From NCBI GenBank assembly GCA_029558955.1, contig JAKQCW010000336.1:1-51419 (forward strand): DNA of 51,419 nt. The letters run 5' to 3'. The translations under genes and the position numbers were made by a program. The stretch comes from Chloroflexota bacterium. GTDB lineage: Bacteria; Chloroflexota; Anaerolineae; JAAEKA01. The notes beneath the pieces are model-generated. The model had not been told where the DNA came from. It saw only the letters and a program-made list of their open reading frames with translations, and made no database searches. Positions 41,807 through 50,449 of the stretch are shown in pieces (positions within the stretch are counted from its first letter, which is position 1; every line of letters begins with the position of its first letter).

Positions 41807-43054
41807 ATGCGTATCCTGGCAATGATTCTGGCCGGCGGCTCCAGCCCGGCCCTCAGCATTCTCACTGCGGAGCGCGCCGAGCCGTCGATCCCCTTCGGCG
41901 GCAAATACCGCATCATCGATTTCTCGCTCTCCAACCTGATCAACTCCGACATCTTCAACGTGGCGGTGTTGACCCAGTACAAGCCCCGCTCGCTCAACGA
42001 TCACATCGGCAACGGCAAGCCATGGGACCTGGATCGCGCCGTGGGCGGCGTGCGCCTCTTGCAGCCCTACGTCAGCGGCGAGGGGGAGGCCGGCGCCTGG
42101 CAGCGGGGCACGGCCGACGCGGTGCGCTTCAACCTGGACTACATCGCCGAGCAACGGGTGGACACGGTGCTGATTCTGGCTGGCGACCACATCTACAAGA
42201 TGGATTACCGCCCGATGTTGCGCTTCCATGAGGAGAGCAACGCCGACTGCACCATCGGCGTGCGTTCGGTCAGCCCCTACGAGGCCCACCGCTTCGGCAT
42301 GGTCGGCGCAGACAGCAGCGGCCGCGTGACGCGCTTCGAGGAGAAGCCGCGGCGCACCCTCAGCCGCATGGCCTCCATGGGCATCTATGTCTTCAAAGGC
42401 TCGGCCCTGGTCGATTGGCTGACCGGTCCCGGCGCGGGCGACGTGGACTTTGGCCGCCACGTGGTGCCGGGCATGCTCAAGGCTGGCCAGGCCATGTACG
42501 CCCATGGCTTCGACGGCTATTGGATGGACGCAGGCACGGTGCAGGCGTACTGGGAGGCCAACATGGCCTTGCTGGCCGAGACCCCCGCGCTGGACCTGTA
42601 TGATCCTGACTGGGTGATCCATACCCGCAGCGAGCAGTTGGCGCCTGCCTTCACCGGCGCCGCCGCGCGGGTCGAAGGTAGCCTGCTGTGCGACGGTTGT
42701 CAGGTCTTTGGCGGGGTGACGCGCTCCATCATCGGCCCCGGCGCGGTGGTGGAGGAGGGCGCCGAGGTCAGCGACTCCATCATCATGAACGGCACGGTGA
42801 TCAGCGCCGGGGCCCGCGTCGAGCGTTCGATCATCGACAAGCGCGCCCAGGTGGGCGAGGGCAGCATCGTCGGCTGGGGCAACGATCCTACGCCCAACCG
42901 CGTCATGCCCAACCAACTGAACACCGGCCTGACGCTGATCGGCAAGCGGGCTCAGGTGCCGGCCGGCCTGAAGATCGGTCGCAACGTGGTCATCCGCCCG
43001 CGCGTCGTGGTATCGGCCGACGGCGGAGAGGTGGCCAGCGGCGAGACGCTTTGA
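41807..43054 (+). CDS. GlgC/GlgD-like paralogue, probable non-catalytic subunit
   Basis: A 415-residue paralogue of the preceding gene, about the same length. The catalytic loop is degenerate: AGGSSPAL replaces AGGAGTRL (Arg15 is Ala) and RAEPSIPF has Glu25 in place of the lysine. The rest ([51 protein letters not shown], beta-helix end) is kept. This parallels GlgD of Firmicutes and the large subunit of plants, both regulatory. Inference: it forms a heteromer with GlgC and tunes allosteric response. A Shine-Dalgarno AAGGAG lies before the ATG. Confidence 0.88.
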   Translation: MRILAMILAGGSSPALSILTAERAEPSIPFGGKYRIIDFSLSNLINSDIFNVAVLTQYKPRSLNDHIGNGKPWDLDRAVGGVRLLQPYVSGEGEAGAWQRGTADAVRFNLDYIAEQRVDTVLILAGDHIYKMDYRPMLRFHEESNADCTIGVRSVSPYEAHRFGMVGADSSGRVTRFEEKPRRTLSRMASMGIYVFKGSALVDWLTGPGAGDVDFGRHVVPGMLKAGQAMYAHGFDGYWMDAGTVQAYWEANMALLAETPALDLYDPDWVIHTRSEQLAPAFTGAAARVEGSLLCDGCQVFGGVTRSIIGPGAVVEEGAEVSDSIIMNGTVISAGARVERSIIDKRAQVGEGSIVGWGNDPTPNRVMPNQLNTGLTLIGKRAQVPAGLKIGRNVVIRPRVVVSADGGEVASGETL

Positions 43055-43103
43055 CGCCTGCCGCCGGTTCAACCCTGGGCTTGCGAAGTCTCAGCCATCG
43101 AAC

Positions 43104-43132
43104 TTGACAGAAACGGGCAGGGGTGCTACCCT
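43104..43132 (+). promoter_or_regulatory. promoter upstream of csp leader
   Basis: TTGACA (43104-43109), 17-bp spacer, TACCCT (43127-43132). The -35 is consensus; the -10 is poor. A terminator begins about 40 bases downstream. Confidence 0.5.
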
Positions 43133-43171
43133 TGTCGCTGTAGGTTCAGTAAGTCCCTGTTTGGTCATAGG

Positions 43172-43205
43172 CAGCCACCAGGTGTTACCCCCGGTGGCTG
43201 TTTTT
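43172..43205 (+). terminator. intrinsic terminator/attenuator in csp leader
   Basis: CAGCCACC (43172-43179) and GGTGGCTG (43193-43200) form a stem with a 13-base loop, followed by TTTTT. It could end the glg operon, or act as an attenuator between the promoter at 43104 and the cold-shock gene. Confidence 0.8.
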
Positions 43206-43293
43206 GTTGCCCAGGCGGGACCGATCTGGCCACGTAATACCCAGCAAGGCGGCAGCCAGACGCTGCCGCGTCAGAAGTAAGGAGAAGCAGACC

Positions 43294-43503
43294 GTGTCTA
43301 CCCGTGAACAGGGAACCGTCAAGTGGTTCAACAATGCTAAGGGCTATGGCTTCATCGCCCGCGCCAACGGCGAGGACGTCTTCGTCCACCAGACCGAGAT
43401 CCAGGCTGAGGGCTATCGCACGCTGAACGAAGGCCAGCAGGTCGAGTTCGATGTGGAGCAGGGCCGCAAAGGCCTCCAGGCCAGCCGCGTCGTGGCGCTT
43501 TAG
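43294..43503 (+). CDS. cold-shock domain protein
   Basis: A 69-residue CSD protein starting at GTG (AAGGAG ten bases before). RNA-binding motifs RNP1 (KGYGFI) and RNP2 (DVFVHQT) are present; [13 protein letters not shown] and [17 protein letters not shown] complete the OB fold. Such proteins bind single-stranded RNA as chaperones, induced by cold or growth. The leader contains a promoter-proximal terminator, suggesting attenuation. Confidence 0.95.
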   Translation: MSTREQGTVKWFNNAKGYGFIARANGEDVFVHQTEIQAEGYRTLNEGQQVEFDVEQGRKGLQASRVVAL

Positions 43504-43533
43504 TCTCGCCAGCCGTCATAAACTGACAAGGCA

Positions 43534-43569
43534 CAGCCCAAGGATGATTTCATCCTTGGGCTGTTTTTG
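43534..43569 (+). terminator. strong intrinsic terminator after csp
   Basis: CAGCCCAAGGATGA-TT-TCATCCTTGGGCTG, a perfect 14-bp stem, followed by TTTTTG. It stops csp transcription before the convergent fabH. Confidence 0.95.
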
Positions 43570-43596
43570 TTTGTCGCGACTCCATCGTCTCGCCGG

Positions 43597-44871
43597 TCAG
43601 CGCCGGCTGGATGGCTTGTGGGTCTGCCAGGCGCTGCGGCCGGCGTCGATGGCGGTCCGCAGCCGGCCGCGCACGGTGGGTGCATCGGCCGGGCCCATGA
43701 CATCGGCGTAGGCGCGGCGGGCCAGGCGTCGCCAGGTAGAGCGGGCCGAGGCCAACTGATAGCCCGCCTCGCGCTGTGCATCCTTCCACCAGGGGGCAGG
43801 CGTCCGCTCCACCGGCGCACACCAGTGGATCGCGGTGGCTGCCCAGGTCAGGCCCGCGCCGAAGCCGGCCAGCACCAGGTTCTGCCCCGGCCGTACCCGC
43901 CCCGCCTCGATGGCCTCGCACAGGGCGATGGGGATCGAGGCAGCCGAGGTGTTGCCATAGCGCTCCAGATTGACGAAGACCTTCTGCTCGGGGATCTTCA
44001 ACTGCTTGACCACCGATGACTGGATGATGCGCACGTTGGCCTGATGGGGGATCACCAGATCGACCTCGGCCAGGCTGAGGCCGGCCTTGGCCACCGCGTC
44101 GCGCGTGCCGTCGGCCATGGCCTGTACGGCAAAGCGAAAAACCGCCTTGCCATCCATCCGGAGCATGTGCATGCGGTTGGCCACCGTCTCCATGGTGGGA
44201 GGGTGGGCGCTGCCGCCGGCCGGCACCATCAACAGGTCGCTGCCGGAGCCGTCCGAGCCCAGCACGCAGCTCAGGATACCTCCCGGCTCATGGCTGGCGG
44301 CCACCAAGACCGCGCCCGCGCCGTCGCCGAAGAGAATGCAGGTGTTGCGGTCGGTCCAGTCCAGGAAGCGGGTCAGCGTCTCCGCACCCACCACCAGCAC
44401 ATAGTCCGCATCGCCGGAGAGCACCAGGGAGCGGGCCACCGACAGGCCGTAGACGAAGCCGGAGCAGGCCGCATTCAGGTCGAACGCGCCGGCCCGGGGC
44501 GCGCCCAGCGCGTTCTGCACCAGGCAGGCGGTGGAGGGGCAGAGGTATTCCGGCGACGTGGTGGCGCAGATGACCACGTCCAGGCTGCTGGCCGGCACAT
44601 CAGCCACCCGCAACGCCTCGCGCGCGGCCTGGATCGCCAGCGTCGCCGTGGATTCCTTGGGGCTGGTGGCCATGCGGCGCTCCTGGATGCCGGTGCGGCT
44701 GCGAATCCAGTCGTCCGACGTGTCGACCAGGCGCGCCAGGTCGTCGTTGGTGACAATGCGCTCCGGCAGCGCCGTGCCCCAGCCGACGATCTGGGCGTAG
44801 CGCGGCCGGAGCATGGCCCGCTGGCGCCCGACGCCGTTCATGCCAGGCTGATGAGAGGTCGCGTTGCTCAT
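43597..44871 (-). CDS. fabH: 3-oxoacyl-[ACP] synthase III with C-terminal extension
   Basis: A 424-residue KAS III, which joins acetyl-CoA or another starter to malonyl-ACP. Cys136 (AACSGFVYG), His276 (IPHQANVRI) and Asn307 (GNTSAASIP) form the catalytic triad. FabH is usually about 320-340 residues; here the thiolase fold ends near residue 350 (GAGLTWAATAIHW) and about 70 extra residues follow, Arg/Ala-rich and helical. AAGGAT precedes the ATG. fabF lies upstream, 59 bp away, in the same direction, so both genes probably share a transcript. Confidence 0.93.
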   Translation of the reverse strand: MSNATSHQPGMNGVGRQRAMLRPRYAQIVGWGTALPERIVTNDDLARLVDTSDDWIRSRTGIQERRMATSPKESTATLAIQAAREALRVADVPASSLDVVICATTSPEYLCPSTACLVQNALGAPRAGAFDLNAACSGFVYGLSVARSLVLSGDADYVLVVGAETLTRFLDWTDRNTCILFGDGAGAVLVAASHEPGGILSCVLGSDGSGSDLLMVPAGGSAHPPTMETVANRMHMLRMDGKAVFRFAVQAMADGTRDAVAKAGLSLAEVDLVIPHQANVRIIQSSVVKQLKIPEQKVFVNLERYGNTSAASIPIALCEAIEAGRVRPGQNLVLAGFGAGLTWAATAIHWCAPVERTPAPWWKDAQREAGYQLASARSTWRRLARRAYADVMGPADAPTVRGRLRTAIDAGRSAWQTHKPSSRR

Positions 44872-44930
44872 GACGATCCTTGCAAAGCACTCATGGGATG
44901 GTTCCTTGCCGATGGCTTGAGGGGGCGGCG

Positions 44931-46178
44931 TCAGTCCAGCCGGCCCATCACCAGGGTGGCGTTGTGGCCGCCAAAGCCAAAGGAGTTGGAGAGGGCTACA
45001 CGCACTTCAGCCCGGCGCGCGACGTTGGGCACGCAGTCCAGATCGCAGACCGGGTCGGGCGTCTCGTAGTTGATGGTGGGGGGAATGATGCCGTCCTGCA
45101 TCGCCTTCAGGCAGACGATGGCCTCGACGGCGCCGGCCGCGCCCAACAGATGGCCCATCATCGACTTGGTGGAGCTGACCGGCAGCCGCAGGGCGTGGTC
45201 GCCAAAGACGCGCTTGATGGCCGCGGTCTCGCCCACGTCGCCCAGTGCGGTGCTGGTGGCGTGGGCATTGATGTAGTCTACCGTCTGCGGGGCCAGGCCG
45301 GCCTCGCGCAGCGCGGCTGCCATAGCTTCGGAGGCGCCCAGGCCATCGCCGCGCGGCGCGGTGGGATGATAGGCGTCGGCGGTCAGGCCATAGCCCAGAA
45401 TCTCGCCATAGATGTGGGTGCCGCGGGCGCGGGCATGGGCCAGGCTTTCCAGCACCACCATGCCGGCCCCCTCGCCCATGACGAAGCCATCGCGGCCGGC
45501 GTCGAAGGGGCGGGACGCGCCGGCCGGGTCGTCGTTGCGCGCCGACAGCGCCCCCATGATCTCGAAGCCGGCCATGGCCAGGTCGGAGAACGCCGCCTCA
45601 GAGCTGCCCACCACCATGACCTCGGCCGCGCCGCGGCGGATCAGGGCAAAGCCTTCGCCGATGGCCGCGTTGCCGGTGGCGCAGGCCAGCACCGGCGCCA
45701 GATTCGGCCCGCGCGCGCCCAGGCTGATGGCTACCTGGCCGGAGGCGGAATTGGCCAACATGCTGGGGACAGTGAAGGGGCTGACTCGCCGCGGCCCTTT
45801 TTCACGCAACACGTCATACTGCTCGAACATGGTGATCGAGCCGCCGATGCCAGAGCCGACGATCACGCCGACCCGGCAGGGGTCTTCCTGATCCATGGTC
45901 AGGCCCGCGTCCGCGACCGCCTGGGCCGCGGCGGCCAGCGCAAAGTGGGTGTAGCGATCGCAGCGACGCGCGTCTTTGCGATCCATGTAAAGCGTCGGGT
46001 CGAAATCTCTGACTTCCGCGCCGATCTTGGTCTTGAGCTGTGACATGTCCAGGCAGGTGATCAGGCCGACGCCGCTGCGGCCGGCCAGCAGGCTGGCCCA
46101 CATGGTGGCCACGTCGTTGCCCACCGGCGTCACGGCGCCCATGCCAGTGACTACCACGCGTTGCTGATCGGTTAGCAT
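44931..46178 (-). CDS. fabF: 3-oxoacyl-[ACP] synthase II
   Basis: A 415-residue KAS II. Cys166 in LACATG, His306 in HATST, Lys338/His343 (SSTKSMMGHLLGAAG) complete the Cys-His-His site; the glycine-rich end NSFGFGGHN is present. After the nucleophile, the sequence is ATGNAAIGEG where ATGTHAIGEA is common. The start at 46178 has a strong GGAGGTTCC; an upstream in-frame ATG is not supported. It begins a short fab operon of two genes in which acpP, fabD and fabG are absent. Confidence 0.95.
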   Translation of the reverse strand: MLTDQQRVVVTGMGAVTPVGNDVATMWASLLAGRSGVGLITCLDMSQLKTKIGAEVRDFDPTLYMDRKDARRCDRYTHFALAAAAQAVADAGLTMDQEDPCRVGVIVGSGIGGSITMFEQYDVLREKGPRRVSPFTVPSMLANSASGQVAISLGARGPNLAPVLACATGNAAIGEGFALIRRGAAEVMVVGSSEAAFSDLAMAGFEIMGALSARNDDPAGASRPFDAGRDGFVMGEGAGMVVLESLAHARARGTHIYGEILGYGLTADAYHPTAPRGDGLGASEAMAAALREAGLAPQTVDYINAHATSTALGDVGETAAIKRVFGDHALRLPVSSTKSMMGHLLGAAGAVEAIVCLKAMQDGIIPPTINYETPDPVCDLDCVPNVARRAEVRVALSNSFGFGGHNATLVMGRLD

Positions 46179-46311
46179 GATGGAACCTCCAAAGAAACAG
46201 CTTGCGCCAGCGGGGCGGGTTCGCCAACGCTGGCGCTGAAAATGCAAAGATAGAAACACGACCGACCTTCAAAAGATGCGCGCTGCGGGTCGCTTCCGGC
46301 TGGCTTGCTGT

Positions 46312-46340
46312 TTGGCCGCGCCTTGGATTTCGGGTACAAT
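46312..46340 (+). promoter_or_regulatory. promoter of the quinone oxidoreductase
   Basis: TTGGCC (46312-46317), 17-bp spacer, TACAAT (46335-46340). Divergent from the fabF start. Confidence 0.6.
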
Positions 46341-46418
46341 CAGCAGGTTCCCGGCAAGCTGCCTCACACAGCTCAGCATATCCAAAGCCTCAGCACACCC
46401 GATGAAAGGCCTTTTGTC

Positions 46419-47387
46419 ATGAGAGCCATCCAGATTCATCAATTCGGCGGCCCGGAAGCGCTCGTCTACGGCGAGGCGCCGCTCCCTGAGCTTGGGCCAG
46501 GCCAGGCGCTGATCAAGATCGCGGCCGCGGGCCTGAACTTCATCGATGTCTATCACCGCACCGGGGCCTACCCCAGCCCCCTGCCCTTCACGCCGGGCAT
46601 GGAGGCCGCGGGCGTGGTAGAGGCGGTCGCGCCCGATGTGGCGGTGGTCAAGCCGGGCGACCGGGTGGCCTACTGCATGGTGCGGGGCGCCTATGCCGAA
46701 TACGCGGTGGTTCCGGCCGACCGGCTGACGCCGCTGCCGGCCAGCCTGACCTTCGGCACGGCCGCGGCCGTGCTGTTGCAGGGGATGACCGCGCACTATC
46801 TGACCCACAGCACCTATCCGCTGCGGCATGGCGATGTGGCGCTGGTGCATGCGGCGGCCGGCGCCACCGGCTCGCTTTTGGTGCAGATGGCCAAGCGGGC
46901 CGGCGCGGCGGTCATCGCCACGGTGGGCAGCCAGGCCAAGGCCGAGTTGGCCCGGGCCGACGGCGCGGACCGTGTGATCATCTACACGGAAGCGGATTAC
47001 GAGCAGGAGGTCAGGGAGATCACCGATGGCCGCGGCGTGGATGTGGTCTATGATTCGGTGGGGCAGGCGACCTTCGACCGGGGGCTGAACTGCCTGCGGC
47101 CGCGCGGGCTGATGGCGCTCTTTGGCCAGTCCAGCGGAGCGGTGCCCCCCATCGATTTGCAGGTGCTCAACCAGAAGGGCTCGCTCTTCGTCACCCGCCC
47201 CACGCTGGGCCACTACATCGCGACGCGCTCTGAGCTGCTCAGCCGGGCCGGCGATCTCTTTATGTGGGTGGCCAGCGGCGAGATCAAAGTGCGCATCGAC
47301 CGCACCATGCCCCTCAGCCAGGCCGCCGAGGCCCATCGCCTGCTGCAAAGCCGCCAGACCGCAGGCAAGGTGCTTCTGATCCCATGA
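46419..47387 (+). CDS. NADPH:quinone oxidoreductase, zinc-independent MDR family
   Basis: A 322-residue medium-chain dehydrogenase/reductase of the quinone reductase type. [47 protein letters not shown], the nucleotide motif [20 protein letters not shown], and [11 protein letters not shown], all without zinc ligands. It reduces quinones with NADPH, probably for redox protection. A start 38 codons upstream (46305) is not supported because the promoter -10 lies there. Its stop is directly followed by a tandem array. Confidence 0.93.
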   Translation: MRAIQIHQFGGPEALVYGEAPLPELGPGQALIKIAAAGLNFIDVYHRTGAYPSPLPFTPGMEAAGVVEAVAPDVAVVKPGDRVAYCMVRGAYAEYAVVPADRLTPLPASLTFGTAAAVLLQGMTAHYLTHSTYPLRHGDVALVHAAAGATGSLLVQMAKRAGAAVIATVGSQAKAELARADGADRVIIYTEADYEQEVREITDGRGVDVVYDSVGQATFDRGLNCLRPRGLMALFGQSSGAVPPIDLQVLNQKGSLFVTRPTLGHYIATRSELLSRAGDLFMWVASGEIKVRIDRTMPLSQAAEAHRLLQSRQTAGKVLLIP

Positions 47388-47897
47388 TCAGGCTGGCTCG
47401 GTCAGAGACCGGCCAGAGCGCAGGGCGCGGCAGGCGGCGCAGGCTGGCTCGGTCGGAGACCGGCCAGAGCACAGGACGCGGCAGGCGGCGCCGACTGGCT
47501 CGGTCGGAGACCGGTCAGAGCGCAGGACGCGGCAGACGGCGCAGGCTGGCTCGGTCGGAGACCGGCCAGAGCGCAGGGCGCGGCAGACGCGGCAGGCGGC
47601 GCAGGCTGGCTCGGTCGGAGACCGGCCAGAGCACAGGACGCGGCAGACGGCGCAGGCTGGCTCGGTCGGAGACTGGCCAGAGCCCAGGGCGCGGCAGGCG
47701 GCGTCGGCTGGCTCGGTCAGAGACCGGCCAGAGCACAGGGCGCGGCAGGCGGCGTCGGCTGGCTCGGTCAGAGACCGGCCAGAGCCCAGGGCGCGGCAGG
47801 CGGCGCAGGCTGGCTCGGTCAGAGACCGGCCAGAGCGCAGGGTGCGGCAGGTGCGGCAGGCGGCGCAGGCTGGCTCGGTCGGAGACCGGCCAGAGCG
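47388..47897. repeat. 51-bp tandem array, about 10 copies
   Basis: Units of about 51 bp with the core GGCTCGGTCNGAGACCGGCC and a GC-rich spacer repeat ten times. Two units carry an extra 9 bp (GCGGCAGAC-type). The array is open in frame with the codons RLARSETGQSAGRGRRR, and in one reverse frame too. It starts at the stop of the oxidoreductase gene. The core in reverse orientation occurs at 18.94-19.07 kb. I do not call it coding. Confidence 0.95.
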
Positions 47898-48005
47898 TTA
47901 CGGGTTACGAGTTACGCATTACGCATTACGCATTACGCATCACGCCGCCACCCCCCATCCCCACACACCTCCGGGTTACGCATTACGCATTACGCATTAC
48001 TTCCC
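47898..48005. repeat. TACGCAT heptamer tract before helicase gene
   Basis: Two blocks of TACGCAT 7-mers separated by a CCACCCCCCATCCCC-type spacer, ending within six bases of the helicase start codon. Same family as at 26.67-26.87 kb. Confidence 0.92.
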
Positions 48006-50351
48006 ATGTCCGAACTCCTAGCAGGTCTGAACGAACAACAGATTGCAGCCGTGACCGCGCCTGATGGGCCGGTGCTGGTGCTGGCCGGGCCAGGCTCCGG
48101 CAAGACGCGCGTGCTGACCCAGCGCGTCGCCTGGCTGGTGCAGCAGCGCGGCGTGCATCCCTACCGGCTGCTGGCCGTCACCTTCACCAACAAGGCGGCG
48201 CGGGAGATGCGCAGCCGCATCGAGCGCATCCTGGGGGTGGAGGCCTTCGACGGGTCGCTCTCCACCAGCCGCGGCGGCCTGCGCGGCCTGACCATCGGCA
48301 CCTTTCACGCCATCTGCGCGCAGATTCTGCGGCGCGAGCGGGAGCAGACGCCCTTTGGCGGCAACTTCGTGATCTTCGACAGCGACGACCAACTGCGGGT
48401 GATCAAGGCGGTGATCAAGGAGCTGGACCTCAACGACAAGCTCTACCGGCCGCAGGCCATGCATGGCCAGATCAGCAAATGCAAGAACGAGCTGATCGCG
48501 CCGGCCGATTTTCAGGCGCGCACCTACTGGGAAGAGGTGGCCGGCCGCATCTACGTCCGCTATCAGGAGCTGCTGCGCGTCAACAACGCGTTGGATTTCG
48601 ACGATCTGCTGATGGAATGCGCCCTGCTCCTACGTGACAACGCCGAGGTGCGCGGCCGTTACCAGGAGCGCTATCTGCACCTGCTGGTGGATGAGTTCCA
48701 GGACACCAACATCGCACAGTATGAGCTGGTCAGGCTGCTGCTGGGGCCGCACCACAATCTCTTCTGCGTCGCCGATGAGGACCAATCGATCTACGGCTGG
48801 CGCGGCGCCGATCCGCGCAACATCCAGCGTCTGCGCAAGGATTTTCCTGACATGCAGCAGGTGCTGCTGGAGCGCAACTACCGCTCCACGCAGACCATCC
48901 TGGACGCGGCCAACGAGGTGATCAAGTACAACCAGGGGCGCACGCCCAAGAAGCTCTTCACCGACCGGGCCGGCGGGCCGCTGGTGACCGTCTACCAGGC
49001 CTACGACGAGATCGACGAGGCCAACTACGTGGTGGACGAGATCGCACGGCTGACCGCGCAGGGTGGGGTTGAGCCGGGCGACTGTGTGGTGCTCTATCGC
49101 ACCAACGCCCAATCGCGCGCCCTGGAGGATGCCTTCGTGCGCCGCAACCTGCCCTATCGCCTGGTGGGCGCGACCCGCTTCTACGAGCGCAAGGAGATCA
49201 AGGACGCCATCGCCTATCTGCGTCTGGTACACAATCCCGACGACAGCCTGAGCCTGGCGCGCATCATCAACGAGCCGCCGCGGCGCATCGGCAAGGCCAG
49301 CGAGACCGCGCTGGTGCAATGGGCGTATCAGATGGGGCTATCGCAGACCGAGGCGCTGCGGGTGCTGGCCGGCGAGCGGGGCGCGCTGGCAGCCAAGGCT
49401 GCGGCGCCCCAGGCGCTGGACGAGGCCCCCTTCGCCCACGCGGCCAAGAGCGCGCTGCTGGGCTTCTGGCGACTGCTGGCCGGCTGGGTCGCCGCCAAAG
49501 AGGAGCTGACGGTGGGCCAGTTGCTCGATCGCATCCTGGAGGAATCGGGCTACAGCCGCTATCTGCGCGACGGCACCGAGGAGGGCGAGGGGCGCTGGGA
49601 GAACCTGCAAGAGCTGCGCACCGTGGCCGCCAGCTACGCCGACCTGGCGGCCGGCGAGGGGTTGGCCGCGTTCCTGGAGGAGGTCGCGCTGGTCAGCGAC
49701 AGCGACGAGCTGCCCGAGGAGCAGTCCGCGCCCACGATGATGACCCTGCACACGGCCAAGGGGCTGGAGTTCCCCGTGGTCTTCATCGCCGGCATGGAGG
49801 AGGGGGTCTTTCCGCACAGCCGCAGCCAGGAGGACCCCGACCGGCTGGCCGAGGAGCGCCGCCTGGCCTATGTGGGCATCACCCGCGCCAAGCAGCGCCT
49901 CTACCTGCTGCACGCCTTTCGCCGCACCCTCTACGGCGCCAGCGAAATGAATCCGCCCAGTCAGTATCTGAAGGACATCCCGCGCGACCTGATCAACAGC
50001 CAGGGGATGCGGACAAGCCAGGGGCGGGCCAGAAGCGCTTTCGGCGCACCCGCTGCCGCCGGCGGCTACTCAACCGGCGGACGCCAACAGGCCGACGCCC
50101 GCGCCACGGTCTGGAGTCCCTCCGGTCGCGAACGGCCTCAGCCGACCGGCGCGCCCGCGGCCCCGGCGTCGCCCGCTCGCCAGCCGCAGTTCAAGGCCGG
50201 CCAGCGGGTCAATCACGGCATTTTCGGTGAAGGGGTGGTGATCAAGACCGAGCTGGCCGACGACGACGAGTATGTCAGCGTGGCCTTCCCCGGCAAGGGC
50301 ATCAAGCAACTGATTGCCAGCATGGCCAAGTTGCAGATTGTGCGCGCCTGA
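48006..50351 (+). CDS. pcrA: UvrD/PcrA-type ATP-dependent DNA helicase
   Basis: A 781-residue SF1A helicase for replication-fork maintenance and excision repair. Motifs: NEQQIAAV (Q), GPGSGKTRVL (I), VTFTNKAAREM (Ia), VDEFQDTN (II), ADEDQSIYGWRGAD (III), LERNYRST (IV), LHTAKGLEFPVVFIAGMEEG (V), EERRLAYVGITRAKQRLYLL (VI). The C-terminal GQRVNHGIFGEGVVIK is the Tudor-like RNA-polymerase-binding tail of PcrA. The ATG sits right after a heptamer tract with no Shine-Dalgarno. The gap to the next gene (50352-50449) holds nothing I can name. Confidence 0.95.
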   Translation: MSELLAGLNEQQIAAVTAPDGPVLVLAGPGSGKTRVLTQRVAWLVQQRGVHPYRLLAVTFTNKAAREMRSRIERILGVEAFDGSLSTSRGGLRGLTIGTFHAICAQILRREREQTPFGGNFVIFDSDDQLRVIKAVIKELDLNDKLYRPQAMHGQISKCKNELIAPADFQARTYWEEVAGRIYVRYQELLRVNNALDFDDLLMECALLLRDNAEVRGRYQERYLHLLVDEFQDTNIAQYELVRLLLGPHHNLFCVADEDQSIYGWRGADPRNIQRLRKDFPDMQQVLLERNYRSTQTILDAANEVIKYNQGRTPKKLFTDRAGGPLVTVYQAYDEIDEANYVVDEIARLTAQGGVEPGDCVVLYRTNAQSRALEDAFVRRNLPYRLVGATRFYERKEIKDAIAYLRLVHNPDDSLSLARIINEPPRRIGKASETALVQWAYQMGLSQTEALRVLAGERGALAAKAAAPQALDEAPFAHAAKSALLGFWRLLAGWVAAKEELTVGQLLDRILEESGYSRYLRDGTEEGEGRWENLQELRTVAASYADLAAGEGLAAFLEEVALVSDSDELPEEQSAPTMMTLHTAKGLEFPVVFIAGMEEGVFPHSRSQEDPDRLAEERRLAYVGITRAKQRLYLLHAFRRTLYGASEMNPPSQYLKDIPRDLINSQGMRTSQGRARSAFGAPAAAGGYSTGGRQQADARATVWSPSGRERPQPTGAPAAPASPARQPQFKAGQRVNHGIFGEGVVIKTELADDDEYVSVAFPGKGIKQLIASMAKLQIVRA

Positions 50352-50449
50352 GCGTGATCGGCCGCGTCAGATCACCTGGCCGGCCGACGAGGCGCTGCTC
50401 AACGGGTCGGTCGCCGGGATGGTGGGCCGAGAAGCGGTCGGTGTGGGGA

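Noticed and set aside
40610..43072. 820-residue open frame on the minus strand
   Set aside because: It is antisense to glgC and its paralogue; composition is low-complexity His/Val/Ala.
46305..46418. Longer start for the quinone oxidoreductase
   Set aside because: The likely promoter -10 lies within it and the family N-terminus begins at MRAIQIH.
47388..47897. CRISPR-like array
   Set aside because: The spacers are near-identical and short, and no cas gene is present.
47264..48064. 267-residue open frame through the 51-bp array
   Set aside because: It is an artefact of a stop-free repeat whose unit is a multiple of three; it also runs out of phase through real genes at both ends.
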